Shown one piece after another: positions 1-8,971 of a stretch of 64,000 nt of DNA. The DNA comes from JANXQG01 sp963804375. Its GTDB lineage: Bacteria > Planctomycetota > Planctomycetia > Pirellulales > Thermoguttaceae. The translations under genes were made by a program, and so were the position numbers. The number at the start of each line of letters is the position of its first letter. Position 1 is the stretch's first letter. Below the pieces are notes generated by a model. That model worked only from the letters and a program-made list of their open reading frames with translations, ran no database searches and was not told where the DNA came from. The DNA lies in assembly GCA_963804375.1 (NCBI GenBank), contig CAWDQE010000015.1:248001-312000 (forward strand), written 5' to 3'.

Positions 1-1876
1 AACAGCGGCAGGCCAACTTCCTTACCATCGACTTCGAGCACGCCTTGGTAGGGCTGGGGCACAATATGCACCCGGCTCGAGGCGCTACCGGGCGTTTTGG
101 CGTCGATAAGAAGCGTCGCCTCTTTTCCTTTAGCTCTAAGTAGACTAACGATAAACCTTTCGGTTGACTCTTCCCAGCCAGTGCCAAGGCGATCCTCTTC
201 GAACTCGACTCGCCAGGCGTCAAAATCGGAATCACGTTTCAATCCGCTTCCCACGCGGACCCAGAGAGCGGCAGCCGCGACTACTTGGTTCGCCGGGACC
301 TTTTCCAAGTCGGAGCGGCGGCCGTGATCGATCGTCAATCGCAGGCAATTCCAGCCGTTGCCGTCGTCCACGAGTTTCGCATTGTCAGAATCCTGCCAGC
401 AAAACGATCTGGCGCAGACGCCGACCGCCGCGCTGCCATAGCGGAGCGCGAGGTGACCGTCAGTAATCGGCACATCGGCCGGCTTCGCCGCGGTTCCCCT
501 GGGCATGATCAGCGGCCGGCCTTTGAGCCAGATCGCGTCAGGCCGACGAAACACGAAATGGCTTTGCACGCGCGTCACTTCCGCGCCCGCCAGGTCGCGA
601 CCGCGATAGATCACCAGCCCCAATGCGTCGCAAGACTTTGTGCCCCCGCCCAGAAGGGCAGCATGTGCACGGCCTTGGGGTGCCGGGCGGCGCCGGTCTC
701 CAGCTTCTTCTGGCCGTAGGGATCCTCGCGGCCGTCGGCAATGAAGTAGCAGCGGGCCTGATCGCGGCTGCCCGGCAGATCGACGACCAGCGTTGAATCC
801 TGATTGCCATAGGGTGCGCCACAGCACGAGAGCGCGATGTCGCGATACAGCATGTGGCTGCGGGATTCGGCGGGGAGAATTCCCCAGTGCTGGCGAACCC
901 AGCGGGGTACCTGCCGACAGGCCATTTCCTCGAGCGACGGCGGCGGAGACCACTCGTCGGTCCACGGCTCGCGGCGTTCCGCGCTGCCGGCCGACGGCGA
1001 TTCCAGCCAACCGTGAATCCAAAGATGCCAGTCCAGGCCGCCCAAGCCACGCAGATAATCGTAGCTGCGGCTATGGCAGCCGCCCAGCCGTTGGGCCGCG
1101 GGAAACCAGTTGGCGGCAATGTCGGTCCAGAAGAGCTGCAAGAGGGCCTCGGCCTGCTGCCGCTGCCGCCTCCCACGCGCGTAGGCGTGAATCAAGAGCA
1201 GCCCGTTGAGGTCCGTGCCATAATAGGTGGGGCTGCAAAACTCGTGGACCCCAAAGGCCGCAGTCCGCAGGCAGATGGCATCCAAGCGGCGATAGCCCTC
1301 CCGGGCGGCGTCGGCGCGATCGAGCGCTTCGCCGAGCACGATCAGGTTGCCGGCATTCAAGATCGCGATGTTGGTGTAATCGGTCGGCACGCGATGCCGC
1401 AGGCAACCCTCCACGCCCAGTCGGATCAAGAGGGCAAGTTGCCGCCTGGCGTCCGGCGGCAGCCAGTCGCCATGGCGGATATGGATGAGCAAGGCATCCT
1501 GCATGCAGAATTCGACGGCGTTGGCATCGGTCACGCCCGCGTCGCGCCAGCACCAGCGGAAGTTTCCCCAATTCTTGTCGTGCGCGTCTTGGTCCTGCAT
1601 TTGCCGTGTGAGCGCGAAGAGACGATCGAGCCGCTCGGGATGAAGGCGGGCCTCGCACAGCGCCAGGGCATAGCCAAGGAATTGGCGGCAACCGGAAATA
1701 GGCCGCGGGTCGCCCGTGGCGATCTGCTGCCAGAGAGCATCGCCCCGCCGGGCGGCATCCTGGATGGCCGCCTTGCAGAGCGAGGCCTTGTTTTCCTCCG
1801 CGGTGGTGACCGCGGCTTGCAGCGCGACGCTCAGCGAAAGCACGACAAGCGCCGCGAGCCGACAGGACGGTTGCAC
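1..1876 (-). CDS. Secreted protein of unknown function, 3' partial, frameshifted
   Basis: The N-terminus has a clear signal peptide (MQPSCRLAALVVLSLSVALQA, cleaved near AVTTA) followed by about 390 helical, Trp/Cys-rich residues resembling an alpha/alpha-toroid, though no family was recognised. This frame stops at 611, but a second frame is open from about 645 to the window edge and reads on plausibly (LVIYRGRDLAGAEVTRVQ, later FVFRRPDAIWLKGRPL). The two frames join if one G is restored in the G run around 641-646, giving WAGG then TKSCDALGLVIYR. I therefore treat it as one gene cut by a 1-base deletion and truncated by the window end. Beta-rich sequence after the break suggests a second domain. 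Function unknown. Confidence 0.6.
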
Positions 1877-2042
1877 GCCAAAAATCGTAACGACTCCTCA
1901 ACAGCAAAAACGCAGGTATGATCAACTATTGTATCCGCAGCCGGGAAGAGGCGGCAATACGATAAGGCCCAAGCGGCTTCGCAGGTGGGAATCCGTGGAT
2001 TGATTCGCCTTTCGACGGAAGGCGGATTGGAGTGAGAGCACT

Positions 2043-3803
2043 TCACGGCGGCCCCAGCAGCCGCGCGCGCACGAGTTCCGGCAGGTACTTCACCGGCACC
2101 GATCCCAGGTCCAGCACGGCCTCGTGATAGCGGGCCAGGTCGAAGCGGTCGCCCATTTCCGTCTGGATGCCCTCGCGCAGCCGGCACATCGCCGTGCGGC
2201 CGACGTAATACGTCGAGAGTTGGCAAGAGGTTTGCTTGGCGCGGATGATCTTCAAGCGGGCCTCGCCCTCCGATTGGTAGGCCTGATCGACCAGCAGCGA
2301 CAAGGCTTCTTCGTCGCTCATCTGGGAGCAGTGCATCCGGTGATCGAGGATGGTGTTGATCACCGTCCGCAGCTCGAACTTCAACTGCATCAGCCGCAGA
2401 GCCAGGTCGCCGTCGCCGTAGCCCTGGTCGAGCATCATCTGCTCGCAGTAGACCGCCCAGCCCTCGATATAGACGCCCGAGCCCAACACCCGGCGAATCA
2501 GCGACGGATTGTGGTTGGCGTACTCCAGTTGCACGTAGTGGCCCGGGTAGGCCTCGTGGATCGTCAACACCTGGAGGGTGTGGTGGTTGTATTCCTCCAG
2601 CAGGCTGCGGACGCGTGCCGCATCCCAATCCTTTGGCGGCGGGCTGACGGCATAAAAACCCTGGGCGGCGGCGTCCAGCGGCGGGGGCGCGTCCATGTAG
2701 GCCGTCGAATTGCCCCGCTTGAACTCCGGCATCTCGATTACCTGGCAGCGATCGGGATCGGGCAGGCGCAGAATCTTGCGCTCGCGAATGAAGCGGCGGA
2801 TCCGATCCACCGTGGCCCGTGCGTCACGGGTGAGGTCCTCCGGCCGGCCATGCTCTTTCTCGACTGCCTTGATGACTGCACGAATCGTGGCGCGGTGCCC
2901 GGCCGTATTGTCCGGCGGCAACGGCTGGAGCGGATAGTAGCGGCCCCAAAGTTGCCGGGCGGTGAGATAGAGTTCGCGTTCCACGCGGATGAAGTCGGCC
3001 TCGGCGGCGGCCAGCACCTGTTCGGCCGTCAACCGGGCATCGAGTTCGAGGTCGAGCTTCTTGGCAAACTTCTCTTTGCCCAGCCGCCACTGACCGTTGG
3101 CTCGCGGAAGGACTTCCTTTTCGAGGAAGTCTTGATAATCCTTCAGGCAGACGACGACCGGTTCAGCAGCCTCCTTCAGGGCGTCTTTCTGCGGTGTTTC
3201 ACCCGCCAGCTCGAAGATCTCCTTTTTATAGAAAGCGATCGAGCCCCGGTTTTGCACGATGGCCGTCTCGAGGACCGATCGCGGCGGATTGGCAATCGTC
3301 TGCCGGGCGACCGCCACGAGCCGCGGGATCTGCCGCATGCGTGCGATCGCGTTGCTCAGGTTGGTCTCCTTGGGCAACGTCGACTGGGTCAGGAGAATAT
3401 AAACGCTGCCGTTGATGTAGTCGGTGTACGTGCGCGGGTCTTCTTCGAAGGGCCGCGTATTCTCGTGCAGCCATAGGGACTTTTCCAGGCTGTGCTTGAA
3501 GATCTCGAAATCGACCTGGCCCGCCCGCGAAAGCCGGATGTAATCGACCTCCCGCGGCAGATCGGCCAATGCCCGCCGGATGCGCTCGATCCACCTCGCC
3601 CGCGATGGGGCCGACAGGTCTTCGAGCTTCGCATCGAACCGGTGGTCGCCCAGGGTCGTGGCCTCTGAGGGCTGCTGCTGGAAGACCTTGTCCAGATAGC
3701 GGCGGAAAAAGGCGTCGAGCCTGGCATCTTCTGTGGAGGCGGCCAACGACGATGTCGCAAATCCCATGACGGTGAGTACTGCTAGTGCCCAGTGGCGTTT
3801 CAC
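2043..3803 (-). CDS. DUF885 family secreted peptidase-like protein
   Basis: About 586 residues, the normal length for the DUF885 family (M32-like metallopeptidase fold). The zinc-binding type motif HEAYPGHYVQ is present, with a downstream EGWAVYCEQMM that fits the third ligand helix. The frame opens at GTG 3860, but I chose GTG 3803: it has an AAGGGA ribosome site 7 bases upstream and gives a proper signal peptide (KRHWALAVLTVMGFATSSLAA), whereas the longer start overlaps a toxin remnant. Probable extracytoplasmic peptidase; substrate unknown. No partner gene; the next gene upstream is a toxin-antitoxin relic. Confidence 0.85.
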   Translation of the reverse strand: MKRHWALAVLTVMGFATSSLAASTEDARLDAFFRRYLDKVFQQQPSEATTLGDHRFDAKLEDLSAPSRARWIERIRRALADLPREVDYIRLSRAGQVDFEIFKHSLEKSLWLHENTRPFEEDPRTYTDYINGSVYILLTQSTLPKETNLSNAIARMRQIPRLVAVARQTIANPPRSVLETAIVQNRGSIAFYKKEIFELAGETPQKDALKEAAEPVVVCLKDYQDFLEKEVLPRANGQWRLGKEKFAKKLDLELDARLTAEQVLAAAEADFIRVERELYLTARQLWGRYYPLQPLPPDNTAGHRATIRAVIKAVEKEHGRPEDLTRDARATVDRIRRFIRERKILRLPDPDRCQVIEMPEFKRGNSTAYMDAPPPLDAAAQGFYAVSPPPKDWDAARVRSLLEEYNHHTLQVLTIHEAYPGHYVQLEYANHNPSLIRRVLGSGVYIEGWAVYCEQMMLDQGYGDGDLALRLMQLKFELRTVINTILDHRMHCSQMSDEEALSLLVDQAYQSEGEARLKIIRAKQTSCQLSTYYVGRTAMCRLREGIQTEMGDRFDLARYHEAVLDLGSVPVKYLPELVRARLLGPP

Positions 3804-3831
3804 TTCTACGTCCCTTACTGTTGCGCTGCGG

Positions 3832-3948
3832 TCACGGCAAGTCTTCAGGACCGAGATCACTTTGCGCTAAGTGTCGAATTGTCAAGACAACCACTTTGTC
3901 CGGACGAATCGTGAATACTGCACGGTGAGTATTGCCGACTCGAAAAGT
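3832..3948 (-). pseudogene. C-terminal remnant of a RelE/ParE-family toxin
   Basis: In the frame offset from the antitoxin, the minus strand encodes FRVGNTHRAVFTIRPD then KVVVLTIRHLAQSDLGPEDLP and a stop. This is the typical end of RelE/ParE mRNA-interferase-like toxins (YRV..R..F.I....V.VL.IRH). No start codon or N-terminal two thirds exists. The antitoxin frame runs directly into it, so a deletion removed the antitoxin end and most of the toxin. Cannot encode an active toxin. Confidence 0.65.
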
Positions 3949-4165
3949 CAAGCTTATTTCGGATTTCGGCATCAACTTCGCTGATGGGTCGAAGCCGCCC
4001 CGCGTTCATATCGGCGACCCCCGCTTGAATTGCGGCAATGTCTTCCTTCCGTTGGATAAGCGCGTGAAGCGCGTCCCGCAGAAGATCGTCTTCCGTGGGA
4101 TAGTTACCAAACGCCACTGCCTCATGGATAAGCTGCTGGAGATCGGGTGGAAACTGGTACGCCAT
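3857..4165 (-). CDS. ParD-like antitoxin with aberrant C-terminus
   Basis: 102 residues. Residues 1-75 resemble type II antitoxins of the ParD/CopG-like group (PTEDDLLRDALHALIQRKED, then IQAGVADMNAGRLRPISEVD). From about residue 76 the sequence (SSRQYSPCSIHDSSG...) is simply an out-of-frame reading of the toxin relic, so the natural C-terminus has been replaced. It may persist as a neutral relic or as an antitoxin protecting against a related toxin elsewhere. Start chosen at the ATG that begins MAYQFPPDLQQL. Confidence 0.7.
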   Translation of the reverse strand: MAYQFPPDLQQLIHEAVAFGNYPTEDDLLRDALHALIQRKEDIAAIQAGVADMNAGRLRPISEVDAEIRNKLDFSSRQYSPCSIHDSSGQSGCLDNSTLSAK

Positions 4166-4344
4166 AGGCGGCCTCCTAACTATTATCGATACTTAAACAC
4201 GTTGCCATCGAGCGTAAGTGCTGTTCTGCGAGCCGACGGAACACCACAACAGCTTCATGGAACACATCCATTGTACTATTCTCCACAGTTTCGTGTCGTC
4301 ATCCGCCTTTCCCGTCATCCATGACCCTCAGCCTGACGAGTACA

Positions 4345-5142
4345 CTATTTTTGCACGACTGCCAGAACTTCATCCAGCACCAGGCCATTGGTGGCAATGC
4401 CCTGGCCGGAATGGATGGTACGGCGGCCTTGCCAGTCGGTAAAAGTGCCACCGGCCTCCTCAAGAATCGGCAGCAGCGGGGCCAGATCCCAAACGGCGGC
4501 CGCGGGATCGACCATCAATTCGGCCCGCCCAGTTGCGACCATCAAGTAACCGTAGCAATCGCCCCACGTGCGGCTGAGCCGGGCCGTCGATTGCAGCCGG
4601 TCGTAGACGTCGCGGCGGTCGATCTCGTCGAAGCTGTCCACTTCGCTGGTGAGGAACAGGCCATGGGCCAACGGCGCCGTCTTGGAGACTTTGGCCGGCC
4701 GCTTCGATTTCTGTCCCTGCACGTACCAGGCCCCGCCGCCCCGCGAAGCATAAACGCATTCGTCCAAGGCCGGTATATGAATCACTCCGGCCACCGGCTC
4801 GCCCTCGTGCTCGATGCCGATCAACGTGCCGTAAAGCGGCACGCCGTGGATGAAAGACTTCGTGCCGTCGATGGGATCGACAATCCAGCGAAAAGGGCTG
4901 TTGCCGGGCCGGTCGGTCAGTTCTTCGCCCACAACCGCATCGTGCGCAAATGCCTCGGCGATGCGACTGCGAAGATGTTCTTCCGCGCGGCGGTCCGCCG
5001 CCGTCACCGGCGAATCGTCGCCCTTGCGTTCCACTTCCAGGTCTTCGCGGCGAAAATACTCCAGCGTGATTCTCCCGGCCTCGCGGGCAATTTGCAGGGC
5101 CAGGACCAAGCGGGATGTCATCTCATGGGTGTCGAGACTCAT
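4345..5142 (-). CDS. hisN: Inositol-monophosphatase family phosphatase, HisN-like
   Basis: About 265 residues. Metal and catalytic motifs of the IMPase superfamily are visible: GEE (residues ~72), WIVDPIDGTKSF and WDLAPLLPILEEAGG. The segment RTWGDCYGYLMVATGRAEL is typical of histidinol-phosphatases of the HisN type, so histidinol-phosphate dephosphorylation is likely, though myo-inositol phosphatase cannot be excluded. The start is the ATG at 5142 in an ATGA overlap with the lspA stop, indicating translational coupling; an upstream in-frame start at 5190 would lie inside lspA. Confidence 0.85.
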   Translation of the reverse strand: MSLDTHEMTSRLVLALQIAREAGRITLEYFRREDLEVERKGDDSPVTAADRRAEEHLRSRIAEAFAHDAVVGEELTDRPGNSPFRWIVDPIDGTKSFIHGVPLYGTLIGIEHEGEPVAGVIHIPALDECVYASRGGGAWYVQGQKSKRPAKVSKTAPLAHGLFLTSEVDSFDEIDRRDVYDRLQSTARLSRTWGDCYGYLMVATGRAELMVDPAAAVWDLAPLLPILEEAGGTFTDWQGRRTIHSGQGIATNGLVLDEVLAVVQK

Positions 5143-5699
5143 GCTACCGTCTTGCCGTTTTTCAAGTCTTTCTGGAAGAAGGCGTGCCACACCAGGACCG
5201 CCGCGCCGCAGACCAATAGGCTATCCGCAAGATTGAAATTCGGCCAGGGCCACTTGCCAATCATCACCAGAATCCAGTCGCGAACGGCAAAGACGGGATC
5301 GCCGATCCTGTGCAAAGCGTTGGTATCCTGCCACTCCAGCCCCGGCAGGCCCACGCGGTCATAAAGATTTCCCAGAACTCCCGCCATAATGCCCGACAGG
5401 GCCACGGTGAGCACCCATTGCCGGGCGGCCCCAGCGACGAACAGCCACCAGCAAATGGCCGCCGCGGCGCCGATCGAGAGCAAGGAAAAAAACCACACCC
5501 TCCCCTGCCCTATGCCGAACAAGGCGCCCTCATTCAAACTGGTTTGGAAGCCAAAAACATTGGGCCAGACCCAATGTGTCCTGCCTCCAGGCATGCCGAG
5601 CCAGTCGAACATCCAGCGCTTCGTGGCTAGATCGACGGCGAAGCCGCCGCCGGCGATCAGAATGAAAACCAAGTATCGGTTGAGGGGAACTGCCCTCAT
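5139..5699 (-). CDS. lspA: Lipoprotein signal peptidase II
   Basis: About 186 residues with four membrane segments. The two catalytic aspartates are visible in NLYDRV and NFNLADS, and the conserved Asn in TSLNEGALFG. It removes the signal peptide of prolipoproteins at the inner membrane. The frame extends upstream to 5879, but the ATG at 5699 (MRAVPLNRYLVF) starts just before membrane segment 1 and the extension runs through an inverted repeat (about 5738-5765). It is the first gene of a coupled pair with the HisN-like gene. Confidence 0.92.
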   Translation of the reverse strand: MRAVPLNRYLVFILIAGGGFAVDLATKRWMFDWLGMPGGRTHWVWPNVFGFQTSLNEGALFGIGQGRVWFFSLLSIGAAAAICWWLFVAGAARQWVLTVALSGIMAGVLGNLYDRVGLPGLEWQDTNALHRIGDPVFAVRDWILVMIGKWPWPNFNLADSLLVCGAAVLVWHAFFQKDLKNGKTVA

Positions 5700-5735
5700 G
5701 GCTGTCCCTGACGGTTGCGCCGCGCGGCGGGGGAA

Positions 5736-5768
5736 AGGATGTAGGGCGGGCTTTAGCCCGCCTCCTAT
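5736..5768. repeat. Short inverted repeat upstream of lspA
   Basis: GGCGGGCTTTAGCCCGCC is a near-perfect palindrome (GGCGGGCT/AGCCCGCC). A related motif, GGGCGGAAGCCCACC, follows about 40 bases later. It resembles REP-like interspersed palindromes and could also act as a terminator for the upstream zinc-finger gene. Confidence 0.5.
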
Positions 5769-5853
5769 AAACACGAATATACTACATTGGAGGGCGGAAG
5801 CCCACCCCACATTGACCGTTTTCGCACCCAGAACTGGGAGAGCCAGGATTGCT

Positions 5854-6225
5854 TCAGGTGCTTTCTTGATGCGAAGCACACTTCACGCACAATGTCGCGT
5901 AAGGGATTGCGTTCAGCCGGGTCTTGGGAATCTTCGCCCCGCACTCCTCGCAGGCCCCGTAAGTTCCCTCGTCGATCCGATCCAGCGACGCCTGAATCTT
6001 CTCCAAGGTGGCGCCTTCATTCTCCATCAGACTGAGCGAAAACTCCTGCTCATAGTTGTCGCTCCCAAGGTCCGCCATGTGGATCGGCATGCTGGAGAGG
6101 TCGCCGTTGGCTTCCGACCGGCTTTTCCTCAGTGAGTTCTCGTGAAGTTGATTCACATCACCGGTCATTCGTGCCCGCAATGCCAATAGCCGATCCTTGT
6201 AAACTTTCAGTTCAACTCGATTCAT
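5854..6225 (-). CDS. DksA/TraR family C4 zinc-finger protein
   Basis: 123 residues with a helical N-terminus and a C-terminal zinc finger of the form CEECGAKIPKTRL...PYATLCVKC, the hallmark of TraR/DksA proteins that bind the secondary channel of RNA polymerase. The acidic coiled-coil tip residues of true DksA are not obvious, so the exact regulatory role is uncertain. Monocistronic as far as visible. Confidence 0.9.
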   Translation of the reverse strand: MNRVELKVYKDRLLALRARMTGDVNQLHENSLRKSRSEANGDLSSMPIHMADLGSDNYEQEFSLSLMENEGATLEKIQASLDRIDEGTYGACEECGAKIPKTRLNAIPYATLCVKCASHQEST

Positions 6226-6537
6226 CGATCCCTCATGTAGTTACGAACTTTGCAATGAGCCTCTTGGATGCATGTCACACAATCCGAGACTTGTTATTGT
6301 AAATTGTGGAGAAAAACTTGTCAAACTGGGGTAACGAATCGCATTATGACGCCGAGAATTCGCGGACCCGACACGAAACCCACCACAAAGAAGGGGTTGC
6401 GGCAGGGTCGGACGAGATCCGGGGTACCCGCTTGCGGGTCGGCGATCTTGTCCCACCCTCCTGTTTAGGTTTCCCCTGGATCAAACCGGAACTGGGCGTT
6501 ATCCTTTCTGAAGAAGTCAACGCGAAAGGACACTTGA
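6226..6537. repeat. 312-bp intergenic region with a GGTACC-type repeat copy
   Basis: No gene seen. Between about 6404 and 6462 lies a copy (opposite orientation) of an interspersed element also found at about 55250: GGGTGGGACAAGAT...GCAAGCGGGTACC in reverse complement. The end of the region carries the AAAGGA ribosome site of threonine synthase (6525-6530). Confidence 0.5.
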
Positions 6538-7935
6538 ATTCCTACACCATCTGCTTTTCAACGTTGCATCTCGCCCGCATGCGGTGCGACGTACGACGTG
6601 GGTGAGATCCGCGTCGCCTGTAGTCGCTGCGGTGGTCTGCTCGACGTGAGTTACGACTGGTCGCGGGTCACCCCGCCACGCTCCTGGAAAGTTTTTGAAG
6701 AGAAATGGGGCCGGCGCGGCGATCCGCATTGTTTTAGCGGCGTTTGGCGGTTCCACGACCTGCTGCCTTTCATGCCCGTCGGGCAATGTGTAACCGTGGG
6801 CGAAGGACAGACGCTGCTGCACGTCTCGCCCGCCGTCGGCCGCTACGTGGGCGTGAAGCCGGATCGGTTGCACCTCCAGTATGAAGGAATGAATCCCTCG
6901 GGCAGCTTCAAAGACAACGGCATGTCGGCCGCCTTCAGCCACGCGAGGTTTGTGGGGGCCAGGAAGGCGGCTTGCGCCTCAACCGGCAACACCAGTGCCT
7001 CGTTGGCCTTGTATTCCTCGGTAACGCAAATCATGCGGGCCGTGATCTTCATCGGTTCGGGCAAGATCTCCTATGGCAAGTTGTCGCAGGCATTGGACTA
7101 CGGCGCTTTGACCGTGCAAATCCAGGGCGACTTCGACGACGCCATGGCCCGCGTGCAGGAAGTCAGCCGCGAATTGGGGATCTACCTGGTGAACAGCGTC
7201 AACCCCTTCCGCCTGGAAGGCCAGAAGACGATCATGTACCGGGTGCTCGAAGCCCTGCATTGGCAGGTGCCTGACTGGCTCGTCGTGCCGGGCGGCAACC
7301 TGGGCAATTCCAGCGCCTTCGGCAAGGCCTTTTACGAACTGCATCAACTGGGCCTGATCGACCGCATTCCCCGCTTGGCCGTGATCAACGCCCGCGGCGC
7401 CAGAACATTGTACGACCTGGTGGAAACCGGCGGCGTCCGCTGGAATGACGGCCGGCCGGACCTGGATCGCATCGAGCGCTACTTCTGCGAAATGGAGAAG
7501 GCCGGTCGCAGGGCATCGACGATCGCCAGCGCCATTGAAATCAATCGGCCGGTGAATCTGCACAAGTGCCTGCGGGCCTTGGAGTGGTGCCGGGGCGTGG
7601 TCCGCCAGGTGAGCGACCAGGAGATCCTCGACGCCAAGGCCCAGGTCGGCGCGGGTGGCCTGGGCTGCGAACCGGCGAGTGCGGCCAGTGTGGCCGGGGC
7701 CAAAATCCTCGTCGCAGAAGGCGTGATCTCGCCCGACGAGCGTGTTGTTTGCATTCTCACCGGCCACGAACTCAAGGACCCGACCGCCACGGTCGCCTAT
7801 CACACGCACGATCCCCAGTATTTCGACGAAGTGCTTCGCAGCCGAGGCGTGGAGCATGCCCGGTTCGCCAATCGGGCAGTGCAGGTGAAGAACGATCTGG
7901 GCGAGATCGTGAAGGTGATTGAAGAGAGAAGTTAG
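6538..7935 (+). CDS. thrC: Threonine synthase, probable ATT start
   Basis: PLP-dependent conversion of O-phosphohomoserine to threonine. The PLP lysine lies in NPSGSFKDNGM (about K125), with glycine-rich PGGNLGNSSAFGK downstream. The annotated-looking GTG at 6598 would cut off half of an N-terminal zinc-ribbon: the frame is open back to a stop at 6535-6537 and encodes PTPSAFQRCISPACGATYDV before CSRCGG, giving a CX4C...CX2C pair. The only codon available right after that stop is ATT at 6538, preceded by AAAGGA with 7-base spacing. I infer an ATT start (or an ATG misread). Followed 15 bases later by dapB. Confidence 0.85.
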   Translation: MPTPSAFQRCISPACGATYDVGEIRVACSRCGGLLDVSYDWSRVTPPRSWKVFEEKWGRRGDPHCFSGVWRFHDLLPFMPVGQCVTVGEGQTLLHVSPAVGRYVGVKPDRLHLQYEGMNPSGSFKDNGMSAAFSHARFVGARKAACASTGNTSASLALYSSVTQIMRAVIFIGSGKISYGKLSQALDYGALTVQIQGDFDDAMARVQEVSRELGIYLVNSVNPFRLEGQKTIMYRVLEALHWQVPDWLVVPGGNLGNSSAFGKAFYELHQLGLIDRIPRLAVINARGARTLYDLVETGGVRWNDGRPDLDRIERYFCEMEKAGRRASTIASAIEINRPVNLHKCLRALEWCRGVVRQVSDQEILDAKAQVGAGGLGCEPASAASVAGAKILVAEGVISPDERVVCILTGHELKDPTATVAYHTHDPQYFDEVLRSRGVEHARFANRAVQVKNDLGEIVKVIEERS

Positions 7936-7950
7936 AAGTCAGGAGTTAGG

Positions 7951-8742
7951 ATGTCTTCCATTCGCATAGCCATTCACGGCGCGGCCGGCCGCATGGGCCG
8001 CCGCCTGATCGCCTTGGGCGCCGCCGATCCCCAATTGACGGTGGCCGCAGCGTTGGAATCGCCGGACAACGCCCTTTTGGGCGACGACGCCGGCCTCGTC
8101 GCCGGCGCCGGGGCCTTGGGCGTGCCCCTGGCGGCTGAACTGCTCGTGCCGGTCGACGTGGTCATCGATTTCTCGGTCCCCAAGGCAGCCGAAGCAATCC
8201 TCGAGACGTGCCGGCAGAACAAGCTGCCGCTGGTGCTGGCCACGACCGGTTTCGAGCCCGAGCAGATCGAGCGGATCCGTGCCGTCGCGAAGGAAATCCC
8301 GCTGCTCTGGTCGCCGAGCATGAGCATGGCGGTGAATCTCACGATGAAGCTTTGCGACCTGGCCGGCAAAGTCCTGGCTGACAAGGATGCCGACGTGGAG
8401 ATTCTCGAACGGCATCATCGTTTCAAGGAAGACTCGCCTAGCGGCACGGCCTTGAAGTTCGGCGAGATCATCGCCCGGCAGATGGGGCATACACGGCAGG
8501 TTCACGGCCGCAGTGGCCGTCCCGGCAAGCGGCCGCATCACGAGATCGGCTTCCACGCCATCCGCGTCGGCGACAATCCGGGCGAGCACACGATCGTCTT
8601 CGCCATGCTCGGCGAGACGCTCGAACTGACCGTGCGAGCCAGCAATCGCGACTGCTACGCGCAAGGGGCCTTGGCCGCCGCCAAGTTCCTTGCCGGAAAA
8701 CCGGCGGGGCTGTATGGGATGGGGGACGTGCTGGGGTTATAA
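7951..8742 (+). CDS. dapB: 4-hydroxy-tetrahydrodipicolinate reductase
   Basis: 263 residues, family length. NAD(P)-binding HGAAGRMGRR at the N-terminus and the catalytic/substrate signature EILERHHRFKEDSPSGTAL are both present. Catalyses the DapB step of lysine and diaminopimelate synthesis. It lies directly after threonine synthase, so two branches of the aspartate family are probably co-transcribed. Confidence 0.95.
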   Translation: MSSIRIAIHGAAGRMGRRLIALGAADPQLTVAAALESPDNALLGDDAGLVAGAGALGVPLAAELLVPVDVVIDFSVPKAAEAILETCRQNKLPLVLATTGFEPEQIERIRAVAKEIPLLWSPSMSMAVNLTMKLCDLAGKVLADKDADVEILERHHRFKEDSPSGTALKFGEIIARQMGHTRQVHGRSGRPGKRPHHEIGFHAIRVGDNPGEHTIVFAMLGETLELTVRASNRDCYAQGALAAAKFLAGKPAGLYGMGDVLGL

Positions 8743-8761
8743 TGTCGGGAAAGGAGTGGCT

Positions 8762-8971
8762 ATGGACGATAGTTTTTGGGAAGAGGTCGAGCGATTCAAG
8801 AATGTCCCGGGCGGCAAGAAGATGACAGACAGCTTGCAGTTATTCGACGCGGCAATGCGCCGCATGTTGGCTGGCATCAAGAGCCAGTTCCCGGGCATTA
8901 GCGACGAGGAGGCACGCCGTATCCGCCGTGAGCGGCTGGAGCGGATTCGCCGCTTCGAGGCGATACCATGA
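8762..8971 (+). CDS. Small charged protein paired with nucleotidyltransferase
   Basis: 69 residues, starting MDDSFWEEVERFKNVPGG, with an Arg-rich helix at the end (EEARRIRRERLERIRR). A GGAAAGGAG ribosome site precedes the ATG at 8762; the frame extends upstream to 8690 but only through dapB. The stop overlaps the next ATG (ATGA), so the two are translationally coupled. Family not recognised; the layout suggests an antitoxin or partner subunit. Confidence 0.7.
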   Translation: MDDSFWEEVERFKNVPGGKKMTDSLQLFDAAMRRMLAGIKSQFPGISDEEARRIRRERLERIRRFEAIP

